64,000 nucleotides of DNA, taken from assembly GCA_036260935.1 (NCBI GenBank), contig DATALQ010000037.1, forward strand, positions 1 to 64,000. The letters run 5' to 3'. The stretch's first letter is position 1. Each line of letters opens with the position of its first letter. The notes under the pieces are model-generated. The model was not told the origin of the DNA. It saw nothing but the letters and a program-made list of their open reading frames with translations, and ran no database searches. A program made the translations under genes and the position numbers. Shown piece after piece: positions 33,411 to 42,189 of the stretch. This stretch comes from JAEYOM01 sp036260935. Lineage in GTDB: Bacteria > Bacillota > Clostridia > Acetivibrionales > DTU013.

Positions 33411-34364
33411 ATGAGGATAGGTTCAATCGTTACTGAGAACAACATATTTCTGGCGCCGATGGCAGGCGTAACGGACCTGCCCTTCAGGATACTCTGCAGG
33501 GAGCAGGGCTGCGGGCTTGTCTGCACCGAGATGATCAGTGCGAAGGGCATGTACTACAAGGACGAGAAGAGCTGGAAGCTCGCAGAACTAAGCAGGTCGG
33601 AGCTGCCTGCAGCGGTCCAGATATTCGGCTCGGAGCCGGAGATCATGTCTGATGCCGCCGCAAGGCTGAATACATCAGACGCGGCCATTATCGATATCAA
33701 TATGGGCTGTCCCACGCCCAAGATCACTAAAAACGGGGAGGGCAGCGCACTTATGCTGAAGCCCGACCTGGCCGGGAAGATAATAAAGGCCGTCGCTACG
33801 GCTACAAAAAAACCGGTTACAGTAAAATTCCGGAAAGGGTGGGACGATGAGAATGCCAACGCGGTCGAGTTTGCGCGGGTGGCTGAAAGCAGCGGCGTTT
33901 CCGCCATTACGGTGCACGGAAGGACGAGGGAGCAATTTTACAGCGGAAAGGCCGACTGGGATATCATAAAAAAAGTGAAGGAAGCCGTGTCGGTTCCGGT
34001 GATCGGCAACGGCGACATCGTAAAACCACAGGATGCAGTAAGGATGCTCGAAACGACGGGCTGCGACGCGGTCGCGATAGGACGCGGAGCACAAGGTAAT
34101 CCGTGGATATTTAAAAGGATAGATCATTATATAAAAACGGGATTACTGACGTCCGAGCCTGATCTGGATGAGAAAAAGGCCATGATGCTACGGCACCTGG
34201 CGATGCTGACCGAGCTTAAGGGGGAATACACCGGCGTCCGGGAAATGAGAAAGCATATTGCTTGGTATATCAAGGGCTGCAGGAACTCATCACAGTTCAA
34301 GGACAAGGTCTTCAGGGCTGTTTCGTTTGATGAGATGGCGGAGCTGGTAAACGGGCTGCAGTAG
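33411..34364 (+). CDS. dusB: tRNA-dihydrouridine synthase
   Basis: 317 residues: an FMN-binding TIM barrel (FLAPMAGVTDLPFR), the catalytic Cys region (INMGCPTPKITKNGEGSAL) and HGRTREQFYSGKADW, then a C-terminal helical domain. It reduces uridine to dihydrouridine in tRNA. GGAG lies 5 bp before ATG 33411, preferred over an in-frame TTG five codons earlier. Confidence 0.96.
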   Translation: MRIGSIVTENNIFLAPMAGVTDLPFRILCREQGCGLVCTEMISAKGMYYKDEKSWKLAELSRSELPAAVQIFGSEPEIMSDAAARLNTSDAAIIDINMGCPTPKITKNGEGSALMLKPDLAGKIIKAVATATKKPVTVKFRKGWDDENANAVEFARVAESSGVSAITVHGRTREQFYSGKADWDIIKKVKEAVSVPVIGNGDIVKPQDAVRMLETTGCDAVAIGRGAQGNPWIFKRIDHYIKTGLLTSEPDLDEKKAMMLRHLAMLTELKGEYTGVREMRKHIAWYIKGCRNSSQFKDKVFRAVSFDEMAELVNGLQ

Positions 34365-34420
34365 ACAAAATATACGCTTTATAATAGAATATAAGCAGAA
34401 TGTATGTTCGGGAGGCCGTT

Positions 34421-36691
34421 ATGAATCTGGAGCAAATGCTCGACTATATCAAGGCGTCGGATAAGATAATGAAAAATATCACCTCCTGGGTGGAGCTGCC
34501 TGCGAGGGAAGCAGTTTATACCGAGTTCCCGGACTTTATAGACGGCCGGATCAGGGCTGCTCTTGATAGAAGAGGCGTAAGAAGGCTTTATTCACACCAG
34601 GCCAGCGCCATTCAGGCTGTGCATGACGGAAACAGCATCGTTGTCGTCACTCCGACGGCTTCGGGCAAGACGATGTGTTACAATGTACCCGTTCTTGACG
34701 CCATACTGAAGGATGAAGAATCGCGCGCACTTTTCCTGTTTCCGACCAAGGCGCTGTCGCAGGACCAGACATCCGAGCTCCACGAACTGATAACGGAAGC
34801 CGGAGTGGACGTGAAAACCTTCACATACGACGGCGATACTCCCCAAACGGCGAGAAAGGCTATCAGGCAGGCCGGGCACATAGTTGTTACCAACCCGGAC
34901 ATGCTCCACAGCGGTATTCTTCCACACCACACAAAATGGACCAAACTGTTCGAGAACCTTAAATTCATTGTGATAGACGAAATACACCACTACAGGGGCG
35001 TTTTCGGCAGCCATCTGGCAAATGTCCTGAGAAGGCTGCGCAGAATATGCAATTTCTATGGCTCGGATCCCATCTTCATCTGCTGCTCGGCCACCATTGC
35101 GAATCCGGCGGAGCTGGCTTCCAGGATAACCGGAGCGGAGGTTAAGCTTATTGACAATAACGGAGCGCCTACGGCCAAGAAGCATATCATTTTTTACAAC
35201 CCGCCTCTTGTCAATAAAGAGCTCGGTATCCGCAGGAGCAGCCTGCTTGAAGCCGAAGGACTGGCCGAGACCCTGATCCGCAACAACGTTCAGACCATAG
35301 TTTTCACGAGGAGCAGGCTGAATGTGGAGGTCCTTGTAACTTATCTGAAGGATATATACCATGGCAGCAGCGAAGGGGACAGAAGGGTCCGCGGCTACAG
35401 GGGAGGCTACCTGCCGAATCTGCGGCGCGAGATCGAAAGAGGGCTGCGCGAGGGCAGCATAACAGGGGTCGTATCGACGAATGCGCTTGAACTCGGCATA
35501 GATATCGGAGCGCTCGAAGCCTGCATCATATGCGGCTATCCCGGAACGATAGCAAGCACCTGGCAGCAGTCGGGCCGCGCGGGACGCAGGAGCGGCGTGT
35601 CGGCGGCATTCCTGGTCGCGAGCAGCAGTCCGCTGGATCAATACATTATAAACAACCCGGATTACTTCTTCGGGAAGAGTCCGGAAAACGGCCTTATCAA
35701 TCCTGACAATCTAGTGATCCTTTATAATCACATGAAATGTGCGGCATTTGAACTGCCTTTTGAAAACGGCGAAAAATTCGGTGTTGAAACGACCTCCGAG
35801 ATACTTTCGTTTATGGAGGAGGCACGGCTGATAAGGCATGTGGGCGACCGCTGGCACTGGATGTCGGACGTGTTCCCGGCTGATGAAATAAGCCTGCGCA
35901 GCGCATCCAACGAGAATTTCATCATCATTGACATATCCGAACCGAAGCCCGTCGTCATAGGTGAGTCGGACAGGTTCAGCGCGCCGATGCTGCTGCATGA
36001 GGAAGCCATCTACATTCATGAGGGAGTGCAGTACCAGGTCGAAAAGCTCGACTTCGACGATAAGAAAGCCTATGTGCGCAGGGTAAACGTCGATTATTAC
36101 ACCGACGCGAACCTGGCAGTCGATCTTAAGGTGATAGACGTGTTCCGGGACGATACGGAAAAGCCGGTGCACAGGAGCAGCGGCGAGGTCTCGGTCAGCT
36201 CGCTCGTCACCATGTTCAAAAAAATCAAGCTGCATACGCATGAAAATATCGGCTCAGGACCGGTCACGCTGCCGGAGCTTGAAATGCACACGACCTCCTA
36301 CTGGGTCAGCCTGCCCGAATCGATACCCGAAATGTCACAGACTGATGTGCAGAACGGGCTGCTCGGGCTTTCGAACATACTGGCCAATGCCGCGCCGATA
36401 TATCTTATGTGCGATCCGGGAGACATACGCGTGGTTTATCAGGTGCGAGCAACCTTCACTCAGCGGCCGACAGTCTATATATATGACAGCTTTCCCGGCG
36501 GCGTCGGGTTCAGCGACAAGCTTTACGAGCTTCACGGAGAGCTCTTCGAGACTGCGGCGGGAATGGTGAAGCAATGCGGCTGTGAGACGGGATGCCCTTC
36601 CTGTGTGGGCCCTCTTAACGAATTTACGGGAACGGACAATCCGAAGGAATTGACGCTAAAGCTTATCGATCTGATACGTGATAATGTCTAA
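34421..36691 (+). CDS. mrfA: DEAD/DEAH helicase, mitomycin repair factor MrfA-like
   Basis: 756 residues: a superfamily 2 helicase core with Walker A TPTASGKT, DEIH box (VIDEIHHYRG), SAT motif (CCSATIANP) and motif VI QSGRAGRRSG, then a C-terminal DUF1998/MZB region whose four cysteines (CGCETGCPSC) bind zinc. This is the YprA/MrfA architecture. In B. subtilis MrfA with MrfB repairs mitomycin C damage independently of UvrABC; here an MrfB-like nuclease follows after 46 bp. Start at 34421 with GGGAGG upstream. Confidence 0.93.
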   Translation: MNLEQMLDYIKASDKIMKNITSWVELPAREAVYTEFPDFIDGRIRAALDRRGVRRLYSHQASAIQAVHDGNSIVVVTPTASGKTMCYNVPVLDAILKDEESRALFLFPTKALSQDQTSELHELITEAGVDVKTFTYDGDTPQTARKAIRQAGHIVVTNPDMLHSGILPHHTKWTKLFENLKFIVIDEIHHYRGVFGSHLANVLRRLRRICNFYGSDPIFICCSATIANPAELASRITGAEVKLIDNNGAPTAKKHIIFYNPPLVNKELGIRRSSLLEAEGLAETLIRNNVQTIVFTRSRLNVEVLVTYLKDIYHGSSEGDRRVRGYRGGYLPNLRREIERGLREGSITGVVSTNALELGIDIGALEACIICGYPGTIASTWQQSGRAGRRSGVSAAFLVASSSPLDQYIINNPDYFFGKSPENGLINPDNLVILYNHMKCAAFELPFENGEKFGVETTSEILSFMEEARLIRHVGDRWHWMSDVFPADEISLRSASNENFIIIDISEPKPVVIGESDRFSAPMLLHEEAIYIHEGVQYQVEKLDFDDKKAYVRRVNVDYYTDANLAVDLKVIDVFRDDTEKPVHRSSGEVSVSSLVTMFKKIKLHTHENIGSGPVTLPELEMHTTSYWVSLPESIPEMSQTDVQNGLLGLSNILANAAPIYLMCDPGDIRVVYQVRATFTQRPTVYIYDSFPGGVGFSDKLYELHGELFETAAGMVKQCGCETGCPSCVGPLNEFTGTDNPKELTLKLIDLIRDNV

Positions 36692-36737
36692 TGGATTTGT
36701 GGGCGATGATATAGTATTTAAGGAGCTCTGGTAAAAA

Positions 36738-37973
36738 GTGGATCTGAGAAGCAAGCTGGGGCTGTATAAGGAAGGCGCCGCGAAGCCTTCCGCACCTCTA
36801 AGGCCTCAAAGTGAAAACGATATAGACAGGTTGGTACCCGGATACGTCGTATCCAATAGTTTCGGGTGTTGTTACGTTATTGAGCAAAAATACCCTCTGA
36901 CGCATATATACGGCAGCTGCAGGCTTGGCGACATACTGGGGACGGGCGGGGACATTCTTGTTACACTTGGAGGAGAGGACTGCGAGGGGCTTGCGCCTGA
37001 GAAGCTTCTTTTCCTGGATACCGAGACAACGGGCCTGTCCGGAGGGGCCGGTACGCTGGCGTTTCTTGTCGGCGTCGGCTTTTTCGAGGGCGATTCCTAT
37101 ATCGTACGGCAATATTTTATCAGAGATTATGATGAAGAGGCGGCCATGCTTTCCGAGCTGCAGCAGCTTTTTGCCAGGCATGGCAATTTTGTGACCTTCA
37201 ATGGAAAGGCCTTTGATATAAACCTGCTGCAGAGCAGATTCATTTCCAACAGGTTCAGGGCGCGTTTCGGCGATTTTCCCCACCTTGACCTGCTGTATCC
37301 GGCCAGAAGGGTCTGGGGACTGAAGCTTGAAAGCTGCAGACTTTCATCGCTCGAGGAAAATGTACTGGGAGAGCACAGGACGGACGATATTCCGGGTGCG
37401 CTGATCCCTTCGGTATACTTCAAATACCTTGAGGACAGGAATGCATCGGATATCATGAAGGTTATACATCACAACCGGCTTGACGTACTTTCCATGGTCT
37501 CCCTGCTGGCCAGACTGTCGGCAATGCTGAAAAGCCCGCTTTCTGAAACGGACGGGGGCTTCGAACTGCTTGGAATGGGACGGCTTTTTGAAGCTAACGG
37601 AAGGACCGAAGACATGCTTGAATGCCTTGAAGCCTGCAGCGGCTCCGGACAATTCGACGTAAAGGTACAGGCTGTCAAAAGGCTTACCGGTATTTATAAG
37701 AAAAACGGCAGCATCGAGCGCGCTCTGGAGCATTGGAAGGCTGTGGAGGCCGAAAATCCAAGCTTTGAGCTGTTCCATCTGATCGAGATGGCCAAGTATT
37801 ACGAGCATAAAGAGAAAAACTACAAAAGGGCGTTGCCTATTGTCGAAAAGGCTGTGCAAAAGTGCCTTAACGCGGGCCTTGGTGGAAGCACTCAGCTTGA
37901 AGAGCTCAAAAAACGGCGTGACAGGATAGTCAGAAAGCTGCAGTCCCAGAATAAATCTCTTCTAAATCAATAG
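36738..37973 (+). CDS. mrfB: RNase H-like exonuclease with TPR tail, MrfB-like
   Basis: 411 residues: a DnaQ/RNase H-like 3'-5' exonuclease domain (LFLDTETTGLSGGAGTLAF, then FVTFNGKAFDINLLQSRF and HHNRLDVLSM with the last acidic site) followed by about 130 residues of TPR-like helices. This matches YprB/MrfB. The GTG start has AAGGAG 12 bp upstream. It is the partner of mrfA and probably its co-transcribed neighbour. Confidence 0.92.
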   Translation: MDLRSKLGLYKEGAAKPSAPLRPQSENDIDRLVPGYVVSNSFGCCYVIEQKYPLTHIYGSCRLGDILGTGGDILVTLGGEDCEGLAPEKLLFLDTETTGLSGGAGTLAFLVGVGFFEGDSYIVRQYFIRDYDEEAAMLSELQQLFARHGNFVTFNGKAFDINLLQSRFISNRFRARFGDFPHLDLLYPARRVWGLKLESCRLSSLEENVLGEHRTDDIPGALIPSVYFKYLEDRNASDIMKVIHHNRLDVLSMVSLLARLSAMLKSPLSETDGGFELLGMGRLFEANGRTEDMLECLEACSGSGQFDVKVQAVKRLTGIYKKNGSIERALEHWKAVEAENPSFELFHLIEMAKYYEHKEKNYKRALPIVEKAVQKCLNAGLGGSTQLEELKKRRDRIVRKLQSQNKSLLNQ

Positions 37974-38017
37974 ATCCCATAATAAAAATTAACAGGAATA
38001 ATTATTGGAGCAGCCAT

Positions 38018-39571
38018 GTGCGGAGATCTTTCGTAAAAGGCGCAGTTATCCTGATGGCGGCCGGTCTGATCGTCAGACTGATCGGATTTGCATACAGGAT
38101 TCTCCTATCCAACCTGATAGGCGCTGAAGGTATGGGGTTATTCGAACTTATCGTACCCGTTTATACTGCCATCGTGTTGACCATAACTGCCGGCATGACC
38201 ATTGCTGTTTCAAAAATGGTAGCGGAACAAAATGCCCGCAATAACCAACTGAACCCTGGCAGGATAACTATATGCGCTCTTGTGCTGGTATTCGCGGCTG
38301 GCCTTGCGGTCTCGCTGTTTATTTACATCAATGCCGATCTGCTCAGTTTGAAAGTGCTAGGTGATGAGAGGACTCACAATGCGCTTTTGGTCCTTGTACC
38401 CTGTCTCCCCGCAGTAGTTACTGCTTCTGCTCTCAAAGGATATTTTTACGGCATACAGCAGGTAGTTCCCACGGCAGTATCGCAAATTGCCGAACAGGCG
38501 GTCAAGATAGGTATACTGGTACTTTTCGCTGCGGCAATAGGCGAAAAGGGGGCGGAATACGCCTGTACCGTGGCCACGCTAGCCGCTGCGCTGGGCGAGG
38601 TTGCAAATATGATAATCCTGCTGGTTGTTTTCTCATTCAGTCAGGGACACTCTGCCAGAATAAAACGTCCCGGGAAGCCCATGCGCAAAAGGAGCATAGT
38701 CATCGAGCTGCTGAAGGCCTCGGTGCCGGTCTCGGCAAACCGGCTCGTGATATCTTCCCTGACCGCAGTAGAATTCATAATGATCCCTTCCATGCTCGTA
38801 CTCGGCGGAATGGATGAAAAGAGCAGCATGGAGTTGTTCGGCCGCCTCACAGGCATGGCGCTGCCGCTTATCATGTTTCCGTCGCTCGTGACGAATTCAC
38901 TTGCCACCACTCTTGTTCCCGCTATATCCGAATCCGTATCGCTTAAAAGGTTCCGTACCGTAAATTATCAGATATCCAAGTCGATCCAGGCCACATTCCT
39001 GCTTGGGGTTTTGTTTTCCGCACTGTTTCTGAGCTTTCCGGACGAGATAGGGGCATTGGTATACAGGAGGGAGAAGATAGGGGATCTTCTGTTCATGCTG
39101 GCCTTCGCATGTATTTTTATCTATCTCCAGCAGATGCTGACCGGCGTTATGAACGGACTTGGAAGGCAGGGGACGCTGCTTGTGAATACTATCATAGGCT
39201 CGGTAATAAGGATAGCGGCTGCCTGGTTCCTGATACCTGTCTTCGGCATCAGGAGCTATATACTTGGATTGACGGCAAGTCTCATACTTACGGAGGGCCT
39301 GAATCTGATCGCAATAAACAGGATAACCGGCCTGGTTTTCGACCTGAGGGATTGGCTGATAAAGCCCGGGCTGGTGGGCGTGACCATGGTACTGCTCGGA
39401 AGCTTTATCAAGAGACTTTCAGGCGCACTGCATATGGAGGGAACTGTTACGACCTTTCTGACACTGCTTGCCTTCGGGTTGCTTGCCTTGTTATTGATGC
39501 TGGTAACCGGCATATTGAAACCCAAAGAACTATTGGAATTATCGGGTATAAAAAAACAAGAAAAAGCTTGA
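38018..39571 (+). CDS. SpoVB/MurJ-type polysaccharide flippase
   Basis: 517 residues with about 14 membrane helices and the MOP/MATE-type polysaccharide transport fold; the N-terminus (FVKGAVILMAAGLIVRLIGF) is typical of SpoVB/YkvU proteins. These proteins flip lipid-linked sugars, and SpoVB acts in spore cortex synthesis. The GTG start has TTGGAG 7 bp upstream; an overlapping ATG gives a stop after six codons. It is 45 bp downstream of mrfB. Confidence 0.9.
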   Translation: MRRSFVKGAVILMAAGLIVRLIGFAYRILLSNLIGAEGMGLFELIVPVYTAIVLTITAGMTIAVSKMVAEQNARNNQLNPGRITICALVLVFAAGLAVSLFIYINADLLSLKVLGDERTHNALLVLVPCLPAVVTASALKGYFYGIQQVVPTAVSQIAEQAVKIGILVLFAAAIGEKGAEYACTVATLAAALGEVANMIILLVVFSFSQGHSARIKRPGKPMRKRSIVIELLKASVPVSANRLVISSLTAVEFIMIPSMLVLGGMDEKSSMELFGRLTGMALPLIMFPSLVTNSLATTLVPAISESVSLKRFRTVNYQISKSIQATFLLGVLFSALFLSFPDEIGALVYRREKIGDLLFMLAFACIFIYLQQMLTGVMNGLGRQGTLLVNTIIGSVIRIAAAWFLIPVFGIRSYILGLTASLILTEGLNLIAINRITGLVFDLRDWLIKPGLVGVTMVLLGSFIKRLSGALHMEGTVTTFLTLLAFGLLALLLMLVTGILKPKELLELSGIKKQEKA

Positions 39572-39625
39572 AACAGGGAGAGAGAACCATGTAATTCGGG
39601 ATGGCCGGGTTTTTTCGGTTGCAAA

Positions 39626-39704
39626 GGTCAAAGAAAGTCAAAATCTAATTTTGCTAATTTATCCCGACGGTTTTATAATAAAACCAAGGTCAAGGAAAGT
39701 CAAA
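39626..39704 (+). promoter_or_regulatory. CtsR-controlled promoter of hsp20
   Basis: Two CtsR heptad boxes, GGTCAAAGAAAGTCAAA (39626-39642) and GGTCAAGGAAAGTCAAA (39688-39704), match the known GGTCAAA-NAN-RGTCAAA operator. Between them lies a sigma-A promoter, TTGCTA (39651-39656) and TATAAT (39674-39679), with a 17-bp spacer. The second box covers the transcription start region. Confidence 0.88.
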
Positions 39705-39827
39705 GGCAGCATAATATAAGCAATTGAATACCACCAATAATTGGAATTGCTAATTAGTATCGAAAATCTGATGCTGCCGGTGGCGAACCTGAATATCTGA
39801 TAAATATAATATAAAGAGGTGTTGTTT

Positions 39828-40265
39828 ATGTTCGGATTAGTACCATTCAACAGAAGGTCAAATGATTTGACAGTAAAAAATGACGTGTTTGATCTGTTTG
39901 AGGATTTTTTCAATGAACCCTTCGGATTCTTTGCCACTGCGCAACCTATCAAGGCGGACGTACGCGAAACCGACAAGGAGTATGTCGTTGAGGCGGATAT
40001 GCCCGGTGTGAGGAAGGAAGACATCAAACTGGAGCTTTATGACGGAATACTTACCATCGGAGTCGAACACAATGAGCAGACCGATGAAAAAAGGGAGAAC
40101 TACATCAGGAAGGAAAGAAGATACGGCTCGTACAGCAGAAGCTTCCAGGTAGACGGCGTCAAGCAGGAGGATGTTACCGCCAAATACGAAAACGGAGTGC
40201 TTACCGTAAATCTGCCGAAATCCGAAGAGAGCAAGCCGAGGACACATAAGATAGACATCAACTGA
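39828..40265 (+). CDS. Hsp20/alpha-crystallin small heat-shock protein
   Basis: 145 residues: a short N-terminus (MFGLVPFNRRSNDL), an alpha-crystallin domain (IKADVRETDKEYVVEADMPG ... YDGILTIGVEH ... RRYGSYSRSFQVDGV ... ENGVLTVNLPK) and a short C-terminal tail. It holds unfolded proteins during stress. Two upstream CtsR boxes point to heat-shock induction. AGAGGTG lies 6 bp before ATG 39828. Confidence 0.96.
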   Translation: MFGLVPFNRRSNDLTVKNDVFDLFEDFFNEPFGFFATAQPIKADVRETDKEYVVEADMPGVRKEDIKLELYDGILTIGVEHNEQTDEKRENYIRKERRYGSYSRSFQVDGVKQEDVTAKYENGVLTVNLPKSEESKPRTHKIDIN

Positions 40266-40304
40266 TAACCCACACTATTGTTTCATATACCCCTACACAG
40301 AAAG

Positions 40305-40344
40305 CACAGCCGCAATAAACCGCGGCTGTGTTTTTGTTTTTTTT
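40305..40344 (+). terminator. Rho-independent terminator
   Basis: A 9-bp stem, CACAGCCGC/GCGGCTGTG, followed by a long T tract. Confidence 0.93.
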
Positions 40345-40418
40345 GAATAACTTGCTGGTTTAATTATATTGGCCGGTGACGGGGATTATAAAATCCCGAT
40401 GTACCGGTTTGTTTTTTC

Positions 40419-40427
40419 TGATATAAT
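40419..40427 (+). promoter_or_regulatory. Extended -10 promoter candidate of the polysaccharide cluster
   Basis: TGATATAAT is an extended -10 element about 80 bp before the first glycosyltransferase gene. No clear -35 box is seen. Confidence 0.45.
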
Positions 40428-40506
40428 GTAAGGGACATGCTCCTTTAAACGCTAAAGCAAAGCGGACGCACGGCATAAAGACAACAAGGGTTAGGAGGCG
40501 GTTTCC

Positions 40507-41616
40507 TTGATGAACGTATTGTACCTGCTGAACCATGCGGGTAAAGCGGGAACTGAACGATACGTACAGACGCTTATTGAACAGCTCAATGGAAAAAAGA
40601 TAAATGCATTCTTCGCTTATAATGAAGAGGGCCTTCTGGTGGAAAGGCTTAAGGAAATGGGGATCCCGATATACAGGCTCGAGATGAACAGCCCGTTCGA
40701 TTTCAAGGCTGCAGCCAATCTGGCCGCAATTTGCAGGGAACATGAAATCGATCTTGTGCACACCCATTACCTGAGAGAAAATTACATCGCCATGCTGGCA
40801 AGGCTGCGCGGTTCTCCGGCTAAGGTAGCCTATACCAACCACTTCATACTAAGGAATAATTTTATGACGAGGATGGCCAACCGTCTTATCAATCCTCTTG
40901 AAGCAGGCGTTATAGCGGTCTGCAACAGGGGACGGGAAATGATGATTTCCAACGGTATCAGCGCATCCAAGATCAAAGTGCTTTTCAACGCGGTTGACCC
41001 CGTATACTGGGGTAAGCCTGAGAAGTCGACGATCCGCGAAGAATTCGGCATCAGCGACGACACCTTCGTAATACTCTGTGCTGCGAGATTCGCGCACGAC
41101 AAGGGGCACAGGTATCTTGTCAGAACCATCCACAAGCTCAAGGGAATGACCGATAAAAAAATGAAATGCATACTGGCAGGCGACGGTCCGCTGCTGGAGG
41201 AAATAAAGCAGATGACCGAAGAGCTCGGGCTCTCCAAGGACATACTGTTTACAGGTTTCCGTCAGGATATAAAGAATCTGTTTACAGGAAGCGACCTTTA
41301 TTTCAATTCGTCTGAACATGAGGCTTCAAGCTTTCTAATCCTTGAAGCGCTGGCAAGCGGGCTTCCTGTTGTGGCCACCGACATGGGCGGCAACGACGAT
41401 ATCATCAACGACGAGACTGGCTGCGGAGTTCTCGTGGAATATGACGACGCAGAGGGTACGGCTTGGGAAATCAGACATATAATGGATACGCCCGGATTGC
41501 TGGAAGAGCTGAGAAATAATGCCCTGCTGGCAATTGAGGAAAAATTCAATCTTGTAAAAATGGCGAATCAAACTTATAATTTCTATGAGGAATTTGCCGG
41601 ACAAGCTGCAAAATGA
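40507..41616 (+). CDS. GT4-family glycosyltransferase
   Basis: 369 residues with a GT-B fold: LLNHAGKAGTERYVQTLIEQ at the start, VHTHYLRENYIA, the nucleotide-sugar region AARFAHDKGHRYLV and the EX7E-type site in SSEHEASSFLILEALASGLP. It adds a sugar to the growing lipid-linked polysaccharide on the cytosolic face. It opens an exopolysaccharide cluster. TTG 40507 (8 bp from AGGAGG) or ATG 40510 could be the start. Confidence 0.92.
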   Translation: MMNVLYLLNHAGKAGTERYVQTLIEQLNGKKINAFFAYNEEGLLVERLKEMGIPIYRLEMNSPFDFKAAANLAAICREHEIDLVHTHYLRENYIAMLARLRGSPAKVAYTNHFILRNNFMTRMANRLINPLEAGVIAVCNRGREMMISNGISASKIKVLFNAVDPVYWGKPEKSTIREEFGISDDTFVILCAARFAHDKGHRYLVRTIHKLKGMTDKKMKCILAGDGPLLEEIKQMTEELGLSKDILFTGFRQDIKNLFTGSDLYFNSSEHEASSFLILEALASGLPVVATDMGGNDDIINDETGCGVLVEYDDAEGTAWEIRHIMDTPGLLEELRNNALLAIEEKFNLVKMANQTYNFYEEFAGQAAK

Positions 41617-41687
41617 AGCCGGCAGTTTATTTGTAACCGTAGGAAAGCTTTTTTGTTACCGTAATCATCGTAAAGGAGAGTAATGAA

Positions 41688-42185
41688 ATGTTATTTGACA
41701 AGAAGGGGAAATTATTCGGAAAAATCAGCATCGTGGATGTACTGGTTATCCTGCTCATAATAGTGATAGGCGCCGGGCTGTATTACAAATTCGGGAAATC
41801 AGGCACGGCTACGCCGCTTACGAAGATGGATACCATTCAGATGAGTGTCTATATGGAGTCCGTGCCGGACTATGTCGTTAAGAACATCAAGAAAGGTGAC
41901 GTAGTGAAGGACAGGGTGCAGAACGTCGAAGTGGGCAAGGTTGTCGATGTAAAGACAGGACCGGATATCAGCTACTTCATAAATGATAAAGGTATGGCCA
42001 TAAAAGGCTCGAGGGAAGGCTACAGTTCCGTTACTGTCACATTTGAGGGAAAGGGTAAATACAGCAAGACAGGAGCGACCTTCGGAGGCGTTGAGTATTA
42101 CATCTACAAGAATGGCACCGAATGGAGAATAGGAAATACGTCAAACTTCGCCAAAATCTCAGATATTAAACTTATAGAGGGGTAG
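41688..42185 (+). CDS. DUF4330 family protein
   Basis: 165 residues: MLFDKKGKLFGKISIVDVL followed by one membrane helix (about 15-36) and a beta-rich extracytoplasmic domain. This is the DUF4330 pattern, often encoded in clostridial polysaccharide clusters between a glycosyltransferase and an O-antigen ligase-like gene, as here. Function unknown; it may be a polymerisation or export accessory. AAAGGAG precedes the ATG. Confidence 0.9.
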   Translation: MLFDKKGKLFGKISIVDVLVILLIIVIGAGLYYKFGKSGTATPLTKMDTIQMSVYMESVPDYVVKNIKKGDVVKDRVQNVEVGKVVDVKTGPDISYFINDKGMAIKGSREGYSSVTVTFEGKGKYSKTGATFGGVEYYIYKNGTEWRIGNTSNFAKISDIKLIEG

Positions 42186-42189
42186 TACA

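Noticed and set aside
34592..35641. 349-codon open frame on the minus strand
   Set aside because: Antisense to the helicase core of mrfA; no ribosome site or domain.
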